The translations under genes were made by a program, and so were the position numbers. Shown one piece after another: positions 1 to 9,757 of a DNA stretch of 64,000 bases. The notes under the pieces are model-generated. The model did not search any database. It was not told the origin of the DNA and worked only from the letters and a program-made list of their open reading frames with translations. Positions within the stretch are counted from its first letter, which is position 1. The number at the start of each line of letters is the position of its first letter. Source of the stretch: CAWEHU01 sp963808965 (GTDB taxonomy: Bacteria; Pseudomonadota; Alphaproteobacteria; Acetobacterales; Acetobacteraceae); contig CAWEHU010000024.1 in assembly GCA_963808965.1 (NCBI GenBank), positions 1-64,000 of the forward strand, in the 5' to 3' direction.

Positions 1-1
1 G

Positions 2-877
2 GGATCAGAGAAGCACTATCCGGAAGAGGCCCCCGTTCATGCGGTGGGGGTTAGTCCCTTCTGGATTGATTCCGCCCCGGTTACGAACCGTCAGTTCCGC
101 GATTTCGTCAAGGCGACAGGCTACTTGACCGTCGCGGAGGTTGCGCCAGATCCGAAGGATTATCCGAACGCACTGCCTCACATGCTGAAGCCGGGTTCCC
201 TTGTATTTTCGCCGCCGCCGTACCCGGTGGATTTGCGCGACTGGTCGCAGTGGTGGGAGTACAGGTTCAGCGCGAACTGGCGCAGGCCGTACGGGCCCGG
301 CCAAATCGATCTCGAATTTCGGCGATCATCCGGTGGTGCATGTCGCCTACAAGGACGCGGAAGCCTACGCCGCCTGGGCCGGCAAGGAGCTGCCAACCGA
401 GGCCGAATGGGAATACGCGGCACGCGGCGGCCTGGACGGGACTGAGTTTGCTTGGGGCGACGAGTTCGCTCCTGGCGGCCGTCACATGGCGAACACCTGG
501 CAGGGTTCCTTCCCGCACGAAAACCTTATGGAAGACGGCTACGCGCGCACCTCTCCCGTAGGGGGATTTCCGCCCAACGGCTACGGTTTGTTTGACATGA
601 TCGGCAATGTTTGGAAGTGGACCACCGACTGGTATCGGCGCGCTACGCGGCCCAAAAGCTGGGCGGCTGCTGTGTCCCCCACAACCCGCGCGGGCCGGAA
701 TCCGACACACACGAGGACTGCCCTGCGCCGGCCGTAATTCCGCGCAAGGTCGTCAAGGGCGGCTCCCACCTGTGCGCGCCGAACTACTGCCGACGATATC
801 GGCCGGCAGCCCGCCATCCCCAGCCTATCGACTCGGGGATGAGCCACATCGGCTTTCGTTGCGTGATCAGGCAATGA
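2..877 (+). pseudogene. Formylglycine-generating enzyme (sulfatase-modifying factor), frameshifted, 5' end outside window
   Basis: This protein would oxidise the active-site Cys of type I sulfatases to formylglycine. Three frames must be joined. Frame 2 carries HYPEEAPVHAVGVSPFWID and VTNRQFRDFV, frame 3 carries DHPVVHVAYKDAEAYAAW and LPTEAEWEYAARGG, and a last frame from about 620 carries GGSHLCAPNYCRRYR. That last motif holds the two catalytic cysteines of the family (GGSxxCxxxYC). Breaks lie near 300 and 625. Sequence on each side of the breaks is well conserved, so the breaks may be sequencing errors. The start codon lies before base 1. The stop overlaps the next gene as ATGA. The sulfatase at 1328 is the obvious client. 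Confidence 0.85.
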
Positions 878-1295
878 CCGAACCAGGCCGCTTCGAGGTC
901 AGGGTCACGGCCGATAGCCATATGGCTTGGTTGCGGACCCGCCTGAGCATCGAACGCACGATGATGGCTGGCTTCGCACGGCCGTTTCGCTGATCGGCTT
1001 CGGCTTCGCGATCGTGCAGTTCTTTGAGCGACTTCAACAGACGCCTGCCACCAACCCTGCCCTGCTGCCCTCCTCGCCGAAATACCTGGGGCTGTTTTTG
1101 ATGCGTGCGGGTCGTGTCGCTTCTCGTCTCGATAGGGCAGGACGGTGGACCGTTCACTATCTGTGGGGTCCGACGTTCGCCCCGATCGCCGGCATGACCC
1201 GTGACGGGCTGCATTCACCGATCCTGGCTGTCGCCGTGTTACTTGTGCTCATCGGTCTTTTCGCTTTCACGGCGGTGCTGCTTCGTCTGGTCTAA
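874..1295 (+). pseudogene. DUF202 (YidH-type) small membrane protein, frameshifted
   Basis: The ATG at 874 overlaps the stop of the formylglycine-generating enzyme. The reading MAWLRTRLSIERTMMA shifts by one missing base near 975 into RTAVSLIGFGFAIVQFFERL, the signature first membrane helix of DUF202. Between about 1100 and 1140 a second frame gives VVSLLVSIGQ, which fits the missing middle helix. The C-terminal helix (SPILAVAVLLVLIGLFAF) is intact. About 140 residues and three membrane helices are expected after correction. The biochemical role of the family is unknown. Its place between the enzyme and the sulfatase suggests one operon. Confidence 0.7.
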
Positions 1296-1327
1296 AGCTA
1301 CTCACTGATAAAATTGGAGGGTTCGAC

Positions 1328-2817
1328 ATGGCCAAAGCGGGCAAGCCCAACATCCTGATCCTTTGGGGCGACGATATTGGCTGGTGGAATATCAGCTACA
1401 ACAACCGAGGCCAATGGGATACCGCACGCCGAACATCGACCGGATCGGCCACGAAGGTGCGACATTCACCGATTATTATGGCCAACAGAGCTGCACGGCT
1501 GGCCGCGCGGCGTTCATCACCGGCCAGAACCCGATCCGCACTGGCCTCACCAAAGTGGGGATGCCTGGCGCCGATGTCGGCCTCCGCGCGGAAGACCCCA
1601 CGATCGCGGAACTGCTGAAGCCGCTCGGTTACGCGACCGGCCAGTTCGGCAAAAATCATCTGGGCGACAAGGACGCGTGCCTGCCTACGATGCACGGCTT
1701 CGACGAGTTCTTCGGCAACCTATATCACTTGAACGCCGAGGAAGAGCCGGAAGACCCCGACTACCCGAAAGACCCCGCATTCAGGAAGCACTTCGGGCCG
1801 CGCGGCGTTCTGCATTCCTGGGCGGACGGCGAGGGCGGTCAGCACATCGAGGATACAGGCCCTCTGACGAAAAAGCGTATGAAAACGATCGACGAGGAAG
1901 TGACCGACCAGGCGCTGAGCTTCATCGATAAGGTTCACAAAGAGGGCAAACCCTTTTTCGTTTGGTACAACACGACGGCGATGCACTTCAGGACACATTG
2001 CGCCGAGAAGCACTCCGGCAAGAGTGGGCAAGGCGACTACAATGATGTAATGGTCGCCCATGACGAGAACATTGGACGATGCTGGCCAAGCTCGACGAGC
2101 TTGGCATCGCGGACGACACGATCGTGATGTATTCGACTGATAACGGCCCGCATTACAACAGCTGGCCGGATGCCGGTATCACCCCGTTCCGCAGCGAGAA
2201 GAACACCAATTGGGAGGGTGGCTGGCGCGTGCCAATCTCCGTGCGCTGGCCTGGCAGGATTAACCCAGGGACCGTGCTGAACGATATTGCCTCCCATCAG
2301 GACTGGCTCCCGACGCTGCTAGCGGCCGCCGGCGAGCAAGATATCGCAGCGAAGCTGTGGATGGACATGAGGCAGGCGAGAAGACCTTCAAGGTGCACAT
2401 TGATGGCTACAATCTGCTGCCCTATCTGACCGGGGAGGCGCAGGCGAGCCCCCGCAGGTTCTTCTTCTACATCAGCGACGACGCCGACATTCTCGCCATT
2501 CGCATGGGGGACTGGAAGGTCGTGTCATGGAACAGAGGGCCAAGCAGTTGATGTGCTGGTTTGAGCCGTTCGTTAGGTTGCGCGCCCCCAAAATATTCAA
2601 CTTGCGACGCGACCCGTTCGAGCGAGCGGATGAGAACTCGAACACGTACTGGGATTGGTTGATCTCTCACGCATACATCGTCTACGAGATGCAGGCCCTC
2701 GTGGCACAGCAGATCGATGCCTTTGTGAAATTCCCGCCGCGGCAGAAGCCGGCCGCTTTCAACCTGGACGCCGTGTTACGGCAATTGCAGGAGGCCTCCA
2801 GCAGCGGGTACCGCTAG
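1328..2817 (+). pseudogene. Arylsulfatase (type I, formylglycine-dependent), several frameshifts
   Basis: Hydrolyses sulfate esters with a formylglycine residue and a divalent metal. The start is ATG 1328 after a GGAGG-like site. In order one sees the metal-binding Asp pair (ILWGDDIG), the modification site SCTAGRAAFITGQ (a CxAxR variant of the usual CxPxR), VMYSTDNGPH, and the tail FPPRQKPAAFNLDAVL. Four frame changes, near 1410, 2080, 2360 and 2535, separate the blocks. Each block is well conserved right up to its break, which favours sequence error over long decay. About 495 residues if corrected. The upstream formylglycine-generating enzyme would activate it. Confidence 0.85.
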
Positions 2818-2842
2818 CAACTCTCGTCAACGGGGAGCGGTC

Positions 2843-3595
2843 ATGGATCGTGCAGCGTTGGGCCAAAGGGCCGCTCGGGAGTTCAAGGAGCTCTTGGCCC
2901 TGGCTGTGTACCTATATGTCTCGCTCGGTGCGGTCGTGCTTCTGAAAAGCGCGATCCTGCAGGACGCCGGCATAAGCTTCCCGGTATGGGGCATCGCGGC
3001 AGCAAAGGCCTTCATTCTGGCCAAGTTCATGCTTCTCGCACGTGCATTCCACTTGGGCGAGCGGTATCACGTTCAGCCGCTCATCTGGCCGACGCTGTAT
3101 CGCTCCCTCATACTTCTCATCATTCTCCTTATCCTGACGACGGCCGAGGAGTTGCTTGTTGGCCTGTTCAGGGGAAGAACCCTCGCGGATTTTCTTGCGC
3201 ACGTTGTCGGGCCAACTTTCTTTCAGGGATTCGCCGTCAGCTTCGTGATGTTCCTGATTTTGATGCCCTACTCCGCGTTCATGTGCCTTTCAGAGGTGCT
3301 CGGAGAAGGCAAGCTGCTCCGATTATTTTTCGTCGGAGCGACCACCTGCCCGAACGGGCCGCTGGCCAGATTCAGGACAGCAGCACGAGAACGTGAGTTG
3401 CTGAGGATGTGCGCTCCGCTCACCTTGCCGCAAGTGGACGCATCGCTCGTGGACGTTGGTAGCCTTCGATACTTTCGACCCTGGTCGCCTGCCCTTCGGG
3501 AGGCGGCGGGAGCACATCGCTCGAAGCGACTGGACCCGAAAATGTGCGCCATCTTGAGCACCCATTCGATCCCGTCCGGGAGGCGGCGCTCGTGA
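2843..3595 (+). CDS. Membrane protein of unknown function downstream of arylsulfatase
   Basis: Not assigned to a named family. Residues 15-40, 45-65, 85-110 and 130-155 form four hydrophobic segments, for example SLILLIILLILTTAEELLV. The stretch up to about residue 167 (LRLFFVG) has clean membrane-protein character. The remaining 80 residues are Arg/Pro-rich and look like out-of-frame reading, so the true stop is probably near 3345 and a late frameshift is likely. It starts 26 bases after the sulfatase with an apparent ribosome site (CGGGGAGCGGTC), so it probably belongs to the same transcript. Confidence 0.55.
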   Translation: MDRAALGQRAAREFKELLALAVYLYVSLGAVVLLKSAILQDAGISFPVWGIAAAKAFILAKFMLLARAFHLGERYHVQPLIWPTLYRSLILLIILLILTTAEELLVGLFRGRTLADFLAHVVGPTFFQGFAVSFVMFLILMPYSAFMCLSEVLGEGKLLRLFFVGATTCPNGPLARFRTAARERELLRMCAPLTLPQVDASLVDVGSLRYFRPWSPALREAAGAHRSKRLDPKMCAILSTHSIPSGRRRS

Positions 3596-3716
3596 CCGGC
3601 GCAGGCAATGTGTCGAGGATCGACCCGATCACCGGGGCCAGTTCGACCTGAACTAAGTTATTTTTGGCAGACGTGCTCACCTTCAAAGCAAGCATCGAGC
3701 AGGCCATGCGGGAGCG

Positions 3717-3904
3717 ATGAGGATCGCCACCTACAACGTGAATGGCGTTAAAGGGAGACTGCCGGTCCTGCTCCGCTGGCTACAGATGTGTACCAGCAGG
3801 AAATCGCGGGCCTGTCGATTGGAGCGGATTGGCCCGATTGGCTGGCGCATGCTGGTGGTAGCGGCGGACAACGCCACCAGAAACACGAACTTCTGCCAGA
3901 TGAT
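3717..3904 (+). pseudogene. xthA: Exodeoxyribonuclease III (xthA) 5' remnant
   Basis: The first 23 residues, with MRIATYNVNGVKGRLP at the start, match the N-terminus of XthA (AP endonuclease, 3'-5' exonuclease), including the metal-site Asn. After about residue 23 the similarity ends, the rest is unrecognised, and an IS element begins at 3905. The catalytic core is absent, so the fragment cannot be active. Confidence 0.55.
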
Positions 3905-5053
3905 GAGACCTGTGCGCGGGCGAATGATTTCGCGTAAATTTGTGCGCCTTGCTGGGCTTTTTTGTCGCTCGGCGCCGTTGCGGCGCGCGCCGGAAGAGGT
4001 CTTCGTGAGCTGGCGCAGGGTGATGGTTGGCAAGCTATGCGGACTGGAAAGAAAGCAGGGTGAGAAAGCGTCGAAGATTGTAAGCCACGGCGGTGAGTCG
4101 AACTTGCAGCGCGGCTTTTGCAATCCCGCGCCATCGCATTCGTTGCAGGCCGTAGCTGCGCTTCCAAGTGCCGAAGATTTTCTCAATACGGCAGCGGATG
4201 CGCTGCACGCCATAGTTCCAGCGCTTCAGCTTGCTGAGCGTATCGTCGCCGAGCATACCCCACATCGCGGTCAATGCGACCCGCGGCACGCCGCCTCGCG
4301 CGCGCACCGCCGAGCGGAACGCCTCGCCGCGATACGCGCTGTCCGCATAGACCTCGCCGGGATTGTCGGGCAATGCGCCGCCCCCGGCGCGACCGTCGTG
4401 GACATTGCCAGGAGTGATGGCGACCTCTTCGACCAATGCCGTGTCCGCATCGGCCCCGACATGCGCTTTATAGCCATGGATCGCGCGACGCGAGCGATGG
4501 CCCGACCATCTTGCGTCGGCATCTTCCTGGCTGGCCGATCGGATCACCGTCGCATCCACGATCGTGCCGGTCTTGATCGCCGCCCCGCGGCCCTTGAGCG
4601 CGGAGAGCACGGTCTCGAACAGAACGCCGTCGAGCCCGCGCGCGACGAGCTCGCGGCGAAACCGCACGAAGGCGGTGCGCTCCGGCGTCGGTTCATTGCG
4701 CGCAAAGCCGCAAAAGCCGCGAAACGATCCGCGGTCGTCCAGCGCTTCTGCGAGCTTCACGTCAGAAAGATCGTACCAGACGGCAAGCAGGAGCGCCTTG
4801 AAGAGCGCCAGCGGCGGCCAGGCCGGCTCGCCCTTGGCGGCGGCATAAACGCCGCTCAGCGCCTGCGCCAGCGGCGCCCAATCGATCAGCCCGTCGATCT
4901 CGTCCAGCGACGATCGACGCCGTTCGTCAGAGTGATTGAGCCGCAGTTTCTCCTGCCCGATCCGCCGCTGCGCCATCCTCGCCTCCGCACTTGCGGATAT
5001 CAGCGAATCAAACCGAATCGAGCCGGATCAAGCGCCATTCGCGCACAGGTCTC
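3905..5053. mobile_element. IS5-family insertion sequence, apparently complete
   Basis: A 14-base terminal inverted repeat (GAGACCTGTGCGCG) starts at 3905 and its reverse complement ends at 5053. The element is about 1.15 kb with one transposase on the minus strand. GAT flanks it on both sides (3902-3904 and 5054-5056), consistent with a 3-base target duplication as made by IS1031-group elements, although three bases can match by chance. It sits within the xthA remnant. Confidence 0.7.
4035..4976 (-). CDS. IS5-family DDE transposase
   Basis: A 313-residue transposase reading through without interruption. The N-terminal domain contains WPPLALFKALLLAVWYDLSD. The catalytic triad is visible as TIVDATVI (first Asp), VYADSAYRG (second Asp) and CRIEKIFGTWKR (Glu). 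The tail GLQRMRWRGIAKAALQVRL is typical of IS5 enzymes. Length is normal for the family. It is the only open gene between the inverted repeats, so the element may still be mobile. Confidence 0.92.
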   Translation of the reverse strand: MAQRRIGQEKLRLNHSDERRRSSLDEIDGLIDWAPLAQALSGVYAAAKGEPAWPPLALFKALLLAVWYDLSDVKLAEALDDRGSFRGFCGFARNEPTPERTAFVRFRRELVARGLDGVLFETVLSALKGRGAAIKTGTIVDATVIRSASQEDADARWSGHRSRRAIHGYKAHVGADADTALVEEVAITPGNVHDGRAGGGALPDNPGEVYADSAYRGEAFRSAVRARGGVPRVALTAMWGMLGDDTLSKLKRWNYGVQRIRCRIEKIFGTWKRSYGLQRMRWRGIAKAALQVRLTAVAYNLRRFLTLLSFQSA

Positions 5054-5462
5054 GATTATATTCCTCCGGAACCGGCTTCTCGCGGGGTTTGGAGCCGCGC
5101 CCTGCTTCCTTCTTTTTATCGCCCCTACTCTAAACCTCCGATTTTGCTATGCTTTCTGGCCGGGGCAGGCTTATTGGGACCAATGATCCACAGCCGCCAC
5201 TCCCCTTTTTGCCCCAGCACTTCAGCCCTTACCCCCCGGACCTTCACGGGATCTGCGCCATCCCGGCCCGCGGCTTGGTGCGCCTTCGGGATCAGCACCA
5301 GAAGTCAAGTCAAGTATCTCGTGACTACGGAGAAAGTCCTCTTGACTGCATCCCTAACCAGAGCGGTCATGCAAAACCGTCCCGCAAGAGAAACCCATGA
5401 CCGAAACAAAACAAAGCCTCGCCTCAGGCAGCACACGCCCATAGACCGGCTCTGTACCCGCT

Positions 5463-5725
5463 GAGCTGACTGCGCTCAGAAGGGCCAGTACTGCCGAGTT
5501 GAAGGCGCAGTGGCGACAGCTGCTCGATAGCGAGCCACCGGCTTTCGGCCGGACCCTATTTTGTAGAACCGGCTGGCGTTCAGGATTCAGGAACTGGCCT
5601 TCGGCGGACTGAGGCCTGAGACCGTGGCTCGGCTGGAGGCGTTGGGCGAGCGGCTCGATGGCGGCAAGTCGCAGATCCGCTGCCTTCGCCAGGCTCAGGT
5701 CACCTCGACATCGTGCCAGAATTGA
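5463..5725 (+). pseudogene. DUF2924 protein remnant, frameshifted
   Basis: Frame reading gives LTALRRASTAELKAQWRQLL, then after a one-base shift near 5555 NRLAFRIQELAFGGLRPETV and LEALGERLDGG. This is the DUF2924 pattern. In Alphaproteobacteria the family usually sits beside a serine recombinase on integrated elements. No recombinase is found here and no start codon is visible, so this is a leftover. Bases 5054-5462 hold no recognisable gene. Confidence 0.55.
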
Positions 5726-5995
5726 AACCGCCCGGCCACCTTCTTCATAGCCGGGCGGGGCGCCTCATCGGCCAAGCGGCCCGGTCGCGTAGCGCAATTT
5801 CGATCACCGCGCGATAGAAGGACGTCACGCGGGCAGGCCCGATCCGAGCACGCTTTTCGGCGCTTTTACGAGCCACTCAATCCACACCGCGGAGCCGGGA
5901 AAATACAGGGTAGTCGCCGCACTCTAACGGCGATCACGCGGCAGTCCACGACCGCCTTCGTGCTCATGCCTGCATTGATCGCTCAAGAGCGCCGT
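5726..5995. other. Intergenic stretch without recognised gene
   Basis: Both strands were read. Short open stretches exist on the minus strand (for example VARKSAEKRARIGPARVTSF near 5870) but none matches a family I know. Nothing is annotated here. Confidence 0.4.
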
Positions 5996-6349
5996 TTAGT
6001 CGCACCCATTTCCTGTTAGATCATAGGCTTGCACACGCTCGTTCTCGAGCACGAAGGTCGTCTTGCAGTTAAACTCGGCAATCGCGGGGGGACGTCCGAA
6101 GCCGTGAGGATGGTCGTGATCATAACGGGAGCCGGCAGACGGATTCACGTAGCGGGCGTCAGTATTGTTATAGATGACGAACTTCTGGCTCACATCGCCC
6201 GAAGTTGCGTCAGGCTGGCCGAGCCGATTTGTGAGCTCGGTTTCGCTGATCCCAATCCATTTCGAAAGCCCGGCGCGATGCGCCTCCGACCCGTGGCGGG
6301 TACAGCCGCACACAAGCAAAGATAGAAGGAGTGCGGCGGTCCATCGCAT
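5996..6349 (-). CDS. Small putative lipoprotein
   Basis: 117 residues. The N-terminus MRWTAALLLSLLVCGC is a lipoprotein signal with a lipobox ending at Cys 16, so the mature protein would be lipid-anchored in the envelope. The mature part is polar with a His-rich patch (YDHDHPHGFG) and ends in GNGCD. I do not recognise the family, and the role is unknown. It stands alone between decayed DNA and the MFS gene. Confidence 0.6.
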   Translation of the reverse strand: MRWTAALLLSLLVCGCTRHGSEAHRAGLSKWIGISETELTNRLGQPDATSGDVSQKFVIYNNTDARYVNPSAGSRYDHDHPHGFGRPPAIAEFNCKTTFVLENERVQAYDLTGNGCD

Positions 6350-6438
6350 AACAGCCTCAACGCGTGCGCGCGACTTCAGGCGGCGACACGAAGCTTTATC
6401 TACTTCCCGCCACGCTCGTGTGATCGGGGTCCGAGGGC

Positions 6439-7608
6439 CTACTCTACTTTGGACGTGCTGTATCGCAATCCGCCGGTGAGCGGCAGGGCCGCTGCGCAGA
6501 GCGCGGCCATGACCCAGAAGCCCTGGGGCCCAAGCTGGGTATAAAGCGGGCCGGAGGCAAGCGTCAGCAGAGCCGTGGCGACGCCGACCCCGACCGTGCC
6601 GTAAATGGTGAGCGCGGTCGCGGCCAGTCCAGGTGGAACGATTGCGGCCAGCAGGCGCATGCAGGCTAGGTGCTGGAGCGCGAAGGTCAGACCGTGCAGT
6701 GGCTGAACCAGCGCCATTGCAGGCAGCCAGGCGGTCTGCGCCATGACCGCCCAGCGCAACACGCCAGCCATGGCGGCCAGCACTGAGGCGCCCGCCGAGC
6801 CAAGCCGGTCGAGCAATGGGCGGGCAAGGAAGAAAAACACGATCACCTCGGCGGCGACTGCTTCCGACCAGAGCAGGGCGGCCATGCCGGGACCTATGCC
6901 GGCCGCCTCCCAGCGGATCACGGCGAAGCTGTCGTGTAGCGCATGGCTGCCTTGGATCAGCGCCGCGACCAGCAGCACGCGTCGAAACAGCTTCAGCCGG
7001 ACCAGCGTGCCCACGCCTCCATGTGTCGCCCCCGGAGCGGGCGGGGACCGGTGTAGCTGCGGCGTCTGCGAACCGGCCAAGCCGGTAACCGCGAGCAGCA
7101 CGGCGTGAAGCCAGATGACTATGTCGATCCCGAATTGCTCGATCGCTTGGCCGGCAAATATCGCACCTAGGATGAAGGCGCCCGCCCCAGCGCCGCGCAC
7201 CCAGCCGTAGTCGAAGCTAGGCCCGGCTCCCCCGCGCGGAGCGGCTGAGGCAAGGGCGAGCGAGTCCGCGAGCGGCGGCGCCGGCGCGAGCAACGCCGAA
7301 TGCAGCGTCCCGACCAGCAACAGCGGCCCCAGGTCCCGCGCTGGCAAATAGGCGAGGGCCATCATCGCCGCGCCAGCCGCGCAGAAGACCAGCATACCTC
7401 GACGGGCCGCAAACCAGTCCGCCAGGCGTCCCGCCGCTGGCGCGGTCAGCAGTCTCACCGCAACGTCCGCCGCCAGCGCCAACCCAATCGCCCCGGGCGC
7501 CAGTCCATGGGCCCTCAGCATTGCGGGCAGAAACGGCGATCCTACGCCGAAAGCGGCGTAGAGCGCGGCATAGAGCGCAAGGAAGCGCGATAGCGCAGAG
7601 CGTTCCAC
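6439..7608 (-). CDS. MFS transporter, MFS_1-like (phenylpropionate/LacY-type) permease
   Basis: 389 residues, roughly twelve hydrophobic segments. The N-terminus LYAAFGVGSPFLPAMLRAHG followed by GRLADWFAARRG (cytoplasmic loop 2-3 motif) fits the HcaT-like branch of the major facilitator superfamily, inner-membrane proton symporters. The central loop near residue 200 is short and polar. The substrate cannot be read from sequence. The C-terminal half (LHGLTFALQHLACMRLL) is also typical. There are no clear operon partners. Confidence 0.82.
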   Translation of the reverse strand: MERSALSRFLALYAALYAAFGVGSPFLPAMLRAHGLAPGAIGLALAADVAVRLLTAPAAGRLADWFAARRGMLVFCAAGAAMMALAYLPARDLGPLLLVGTLHSALLAPAPPLADSLALASAAPRGGAGPSFDYGWVRGAGAGAFILGAIFAGQAIEQFGIDIVIWLHAVLLAVTGLAGSQTPQLHRSPPAPGATHGGVGTLVRLKLFRRVLLVAALIQGSHALHDSFAVIRWEAAGIGPGMAALLWSEAVAAEVIVFFFLARPLLDRLGSAGASVLAAMAGVLRWAVMAQTAWLPAMALVQPLHGLTFALQHLACMRLLAAIVPPGLAATALTIYGTVGVGVATALLTLASGPLYTQLGPQGFWVMAALCAAALPLTGGLRYSTSKVE

Positions 7609-8034
7609 AGCGAGAGGTAATCCGGCCTAGTCGAGGTGATCCTGGTCGGGCGACAGCCGGCCGAGCTGGGGCTGCCGAGATTGATGAAGCCGTTTTCCGA
7701 TGATTTGGGCCGAACAGCGGTTCGCCATGCCGTCACCTGACTGATTGTCTGGAGCGATAACGGACTAGCCCCGCAATCCTGAAGCCATTCCGGTGGTCGT
7801 AGTCGGCATTTGAAACGGTGCGCACGGGAGATGCCGATTGCCTAGACTGCGTTGCGATCAGTGAGCGTCCAGGCTCCGGCCGCCAATTTGCTTGTCGCTT
7901 CGCGCACTCTGATTGCCAGCAGACGCCCGGCCTCGTCGAATTCGTGTACCGATGCCCCGGGAAGCCTCCTCGCTTCGGGCCACGGAAGCATAGGTGAAGC
8001 GGACGTGCGCGACGTCGGCAATGGCGTCGTAAGG
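7609..8034. other. Intergenic region with possible LptF/LptG-like remnant
   Basis: No complete gene. On the minus strand from about 8030 to a TAG at 7842 there is an open frame ending VHEFDEAGRLLAIRVREA then LAAGAWTLTDRNAV. This resembles the periplasmic segment of LptF/LptG (lipopolysaccharide export), where a strand pattern like 'EFD..GRL....A..A....G.W.L.D' is common. It has no membrane segments and is at best a fragment. Plus-strand bases 7626-7740 also hold a short open tail of unknown origin. Confidence 0.25.
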
Positions 8035-8604
8035 TCATCGGCAGGATAGGCTTCGGAAGGTAATCGACCAACGGGTCACCTCCATCGCTGCGATGCTGTG
8101 CTCCCATTCATGCCGCACCTCGCCGGCCAGATGGTAGATCGACCTCGGGGTCAGCAATACCGATGACCGATCGAAGCCCCCGGGTCTGCGGCGCCGAAAC
8201 CGCATTGTCGCGGGCGCCCCGAGCGAGACGCCGATGACATGCTCGAAGACCGGCCGGTCACGATGCCAGCCAATTCCGGCGCCCGGATCGTAGCGGATCA
8301 ACAGCGCCTGTACCAGGTCATCCGGCTTGAGGCGGGCGAACCCCGCCGCCTTCTCACGCAGGGGCAGCAGCCAATCAGGAATCGGATCGGTCCGGCCGAG
8401 GCTTGCTGTCTCGAAGTCGTAGCGCCAGCCGAACGAGGCCGTCAGGCGCTTTCCGGACCATCCGTGGAAGCGGAAGGGCGAGAGCGCCTCCGCCTCGATG
8501 GACCGGATGAGCGCCCGTTCCTGGCTCGAGGTGACAAAGGCGTCGGCCTGCGCCAGGCCTCGGAGACCAGGTCGCTCGAACAGATCAGACTGCGCCGCAG
8601 ACAT
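8035..8604 (-). CDS. AlkB-like 2-oxoglutarate/Fe(II) dioxygenase
   Basis: About 189 residues. The start chosen is the ATG at 8604, preceded by GAGAGGAGC. The fold signature is clear: GIGWHRDRPVFEHVIGVSL supplies the first iron ligands (His and Asp of HxD), RHEWEHSI supplies the distal His, and RWSITFRSL contains the Arg that binds 2-oxoglutarate. This is the short bacterial AlkB-homologue type. It may repair alkylated nucleic acids, but substrate choice within the family varies. Neighbours are not informative. Confidence 0.85.
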   Translation of the reverse strand: MSAAQSDLFERPGLRGLAQADAFVTSSQERALIRSIEAEALSPFRFHGWSGKRLTASFGWRYDFETASLGRTDPIPDWLLPLREKAAGFARLKPDDLVQALLIRYDPGAGIGWHRDRPVFEHVIGVSLGAPATMRFRRRRPGGFDRSSVLLTPRSIYHLAGEVRHEWEHSIAAMEVTRWSITFRSLSCR

Positions 8605-8745
8605 GCTCCTCTCCGCAATAAATCCCCAAGGCACAAGCTGACCTGCCGACCCGACCCAGCCGCGCGATGTGCGAGAAAGGCCCCAACGTCCTCATCCTGA
8701 GTGCGCCGGAGTTCCTGTTCCGTTCTTGGCCTGATATGGTGCTTC

Positions 8746-9040
8746 ATGCCGCTGCGCAAGATCATCCACGTCGACATGGACGCCTTCTATGCCTCCGTCG
8801 AACAGCGCGATAACCCCGGGCTTAGGGGCCGTCCCGTCGCGGTCGGCAATGGCGCCAAGCGGGGTGTGGTGGTCGCGGCGAGCTACGAAACCCGCGCCTT
8901 TGGCGTCCGCTCGGCCATGCCGTCAACCACGGCCATGCCGCTGTGCCGCCGAGCTGGTGGGTCGGCCCCCAGGACCAGGTGTAGACGCAGTCTGCTCACC
9001 ATCAGCTTCAACGCCGTGGCAGCCGTGTCGATGAATGGTC
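8746..9040 (+). pseudogene. dinB: DNA polymerase IV (dinB) 5' remnant
   Basis: The start ATG 8746 gives MPLRKIIHVDMDAFYASVEQ, the canonical Y-family N-terminus with the first metal-binding Asp, followed by RGVVVAASYETRAFGVRSAM. A frame change near 8940 leads to CAAELV, then similarity ends near 9000. About 70 of an expected 350-400 residues remain. The fingers and little-finger parts are missing, so it is inactive. Confidence 0.75.
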
Positions 9041-9481
9041 GATGATCTGAAGGTTCTCCTCGTCTTTTGGAGTGCCTCGCATTCCGTCCAGGTGAAAACG
9101 ACCGGGGACACCTCCGTAGAGGTCCATGATCTCCGGATTTTTCGCGTGAACATAGTTTGAGTACGACAGATAGACGTTCGAGTACATCCGTTCGGCCGGT
9201 GCCCGCTGCCCAGCATCGCCGGCCTGCTGGGATATGTTGTCGAGTGTCGCACCGAGGCGCCTATGGACGACGCCTTGCCGAACCTGCGCCCGTTTGAAAT
9301 CAGCTGAACTGTTTCGGGTGAAGTCTGCGAAATAGTCCTGAACGTACTTGTCGATAGCTGGTGCGATTACGTCGTGTTCGTCGAGGGCATCCAAAACGAA
9401 CTCGATGTGCGTCGTGCACTCGACCATCGTCCGTACCAGGACGCCGATCTCCTGCGCGAAACCGCCACGAGCGGCCCGCGG
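9008..9481 (-). pseudogene. Fragment resembling DUF5677-type helical protein
   Basis: The open frame reads ARGGFAQEIGVLVRTMVECT then HIEFVLDALDEHDV and ERMYSNVYLSYSNYVHAKNP. This helical pattern, with a central RTMVE and a later SNYVHA, resembles DUF5677/HEPN-like proteins, but I am not certain of the family. An in-frame stop lies just upstream (9482-9484), so the N-terminus is missing or shifted. The frame ends at 9008, right beside the broken dinB. Bases 9482-9757 show no other recognisable gene. Confidence 0.35.
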
Positions 9482-9757
9482 TCATACGCACCGCACCGAG
9501 AGGCCGGACATATGACTGCACCTGACCCGCAACGCCCAAAAGCAGCCTCACCCCCTTCGCAGGCGGGGGCCGTCCGCATGTGACCTGTGCACGTTCCTGC
9601 CTACCCGCGACTAATCCCGCAACCGCCAAAGCGAGGGTCCCGGATGTGATCCGGTTGCTGCTTCCGGCGGACAGGTGTGACATCCGCCTGGCAACGCGGT
9701 AAGCGCTCAGGCCAGATATTGATCGGCCGACACGAACGGAACGGCTCAGGGGGCAAG

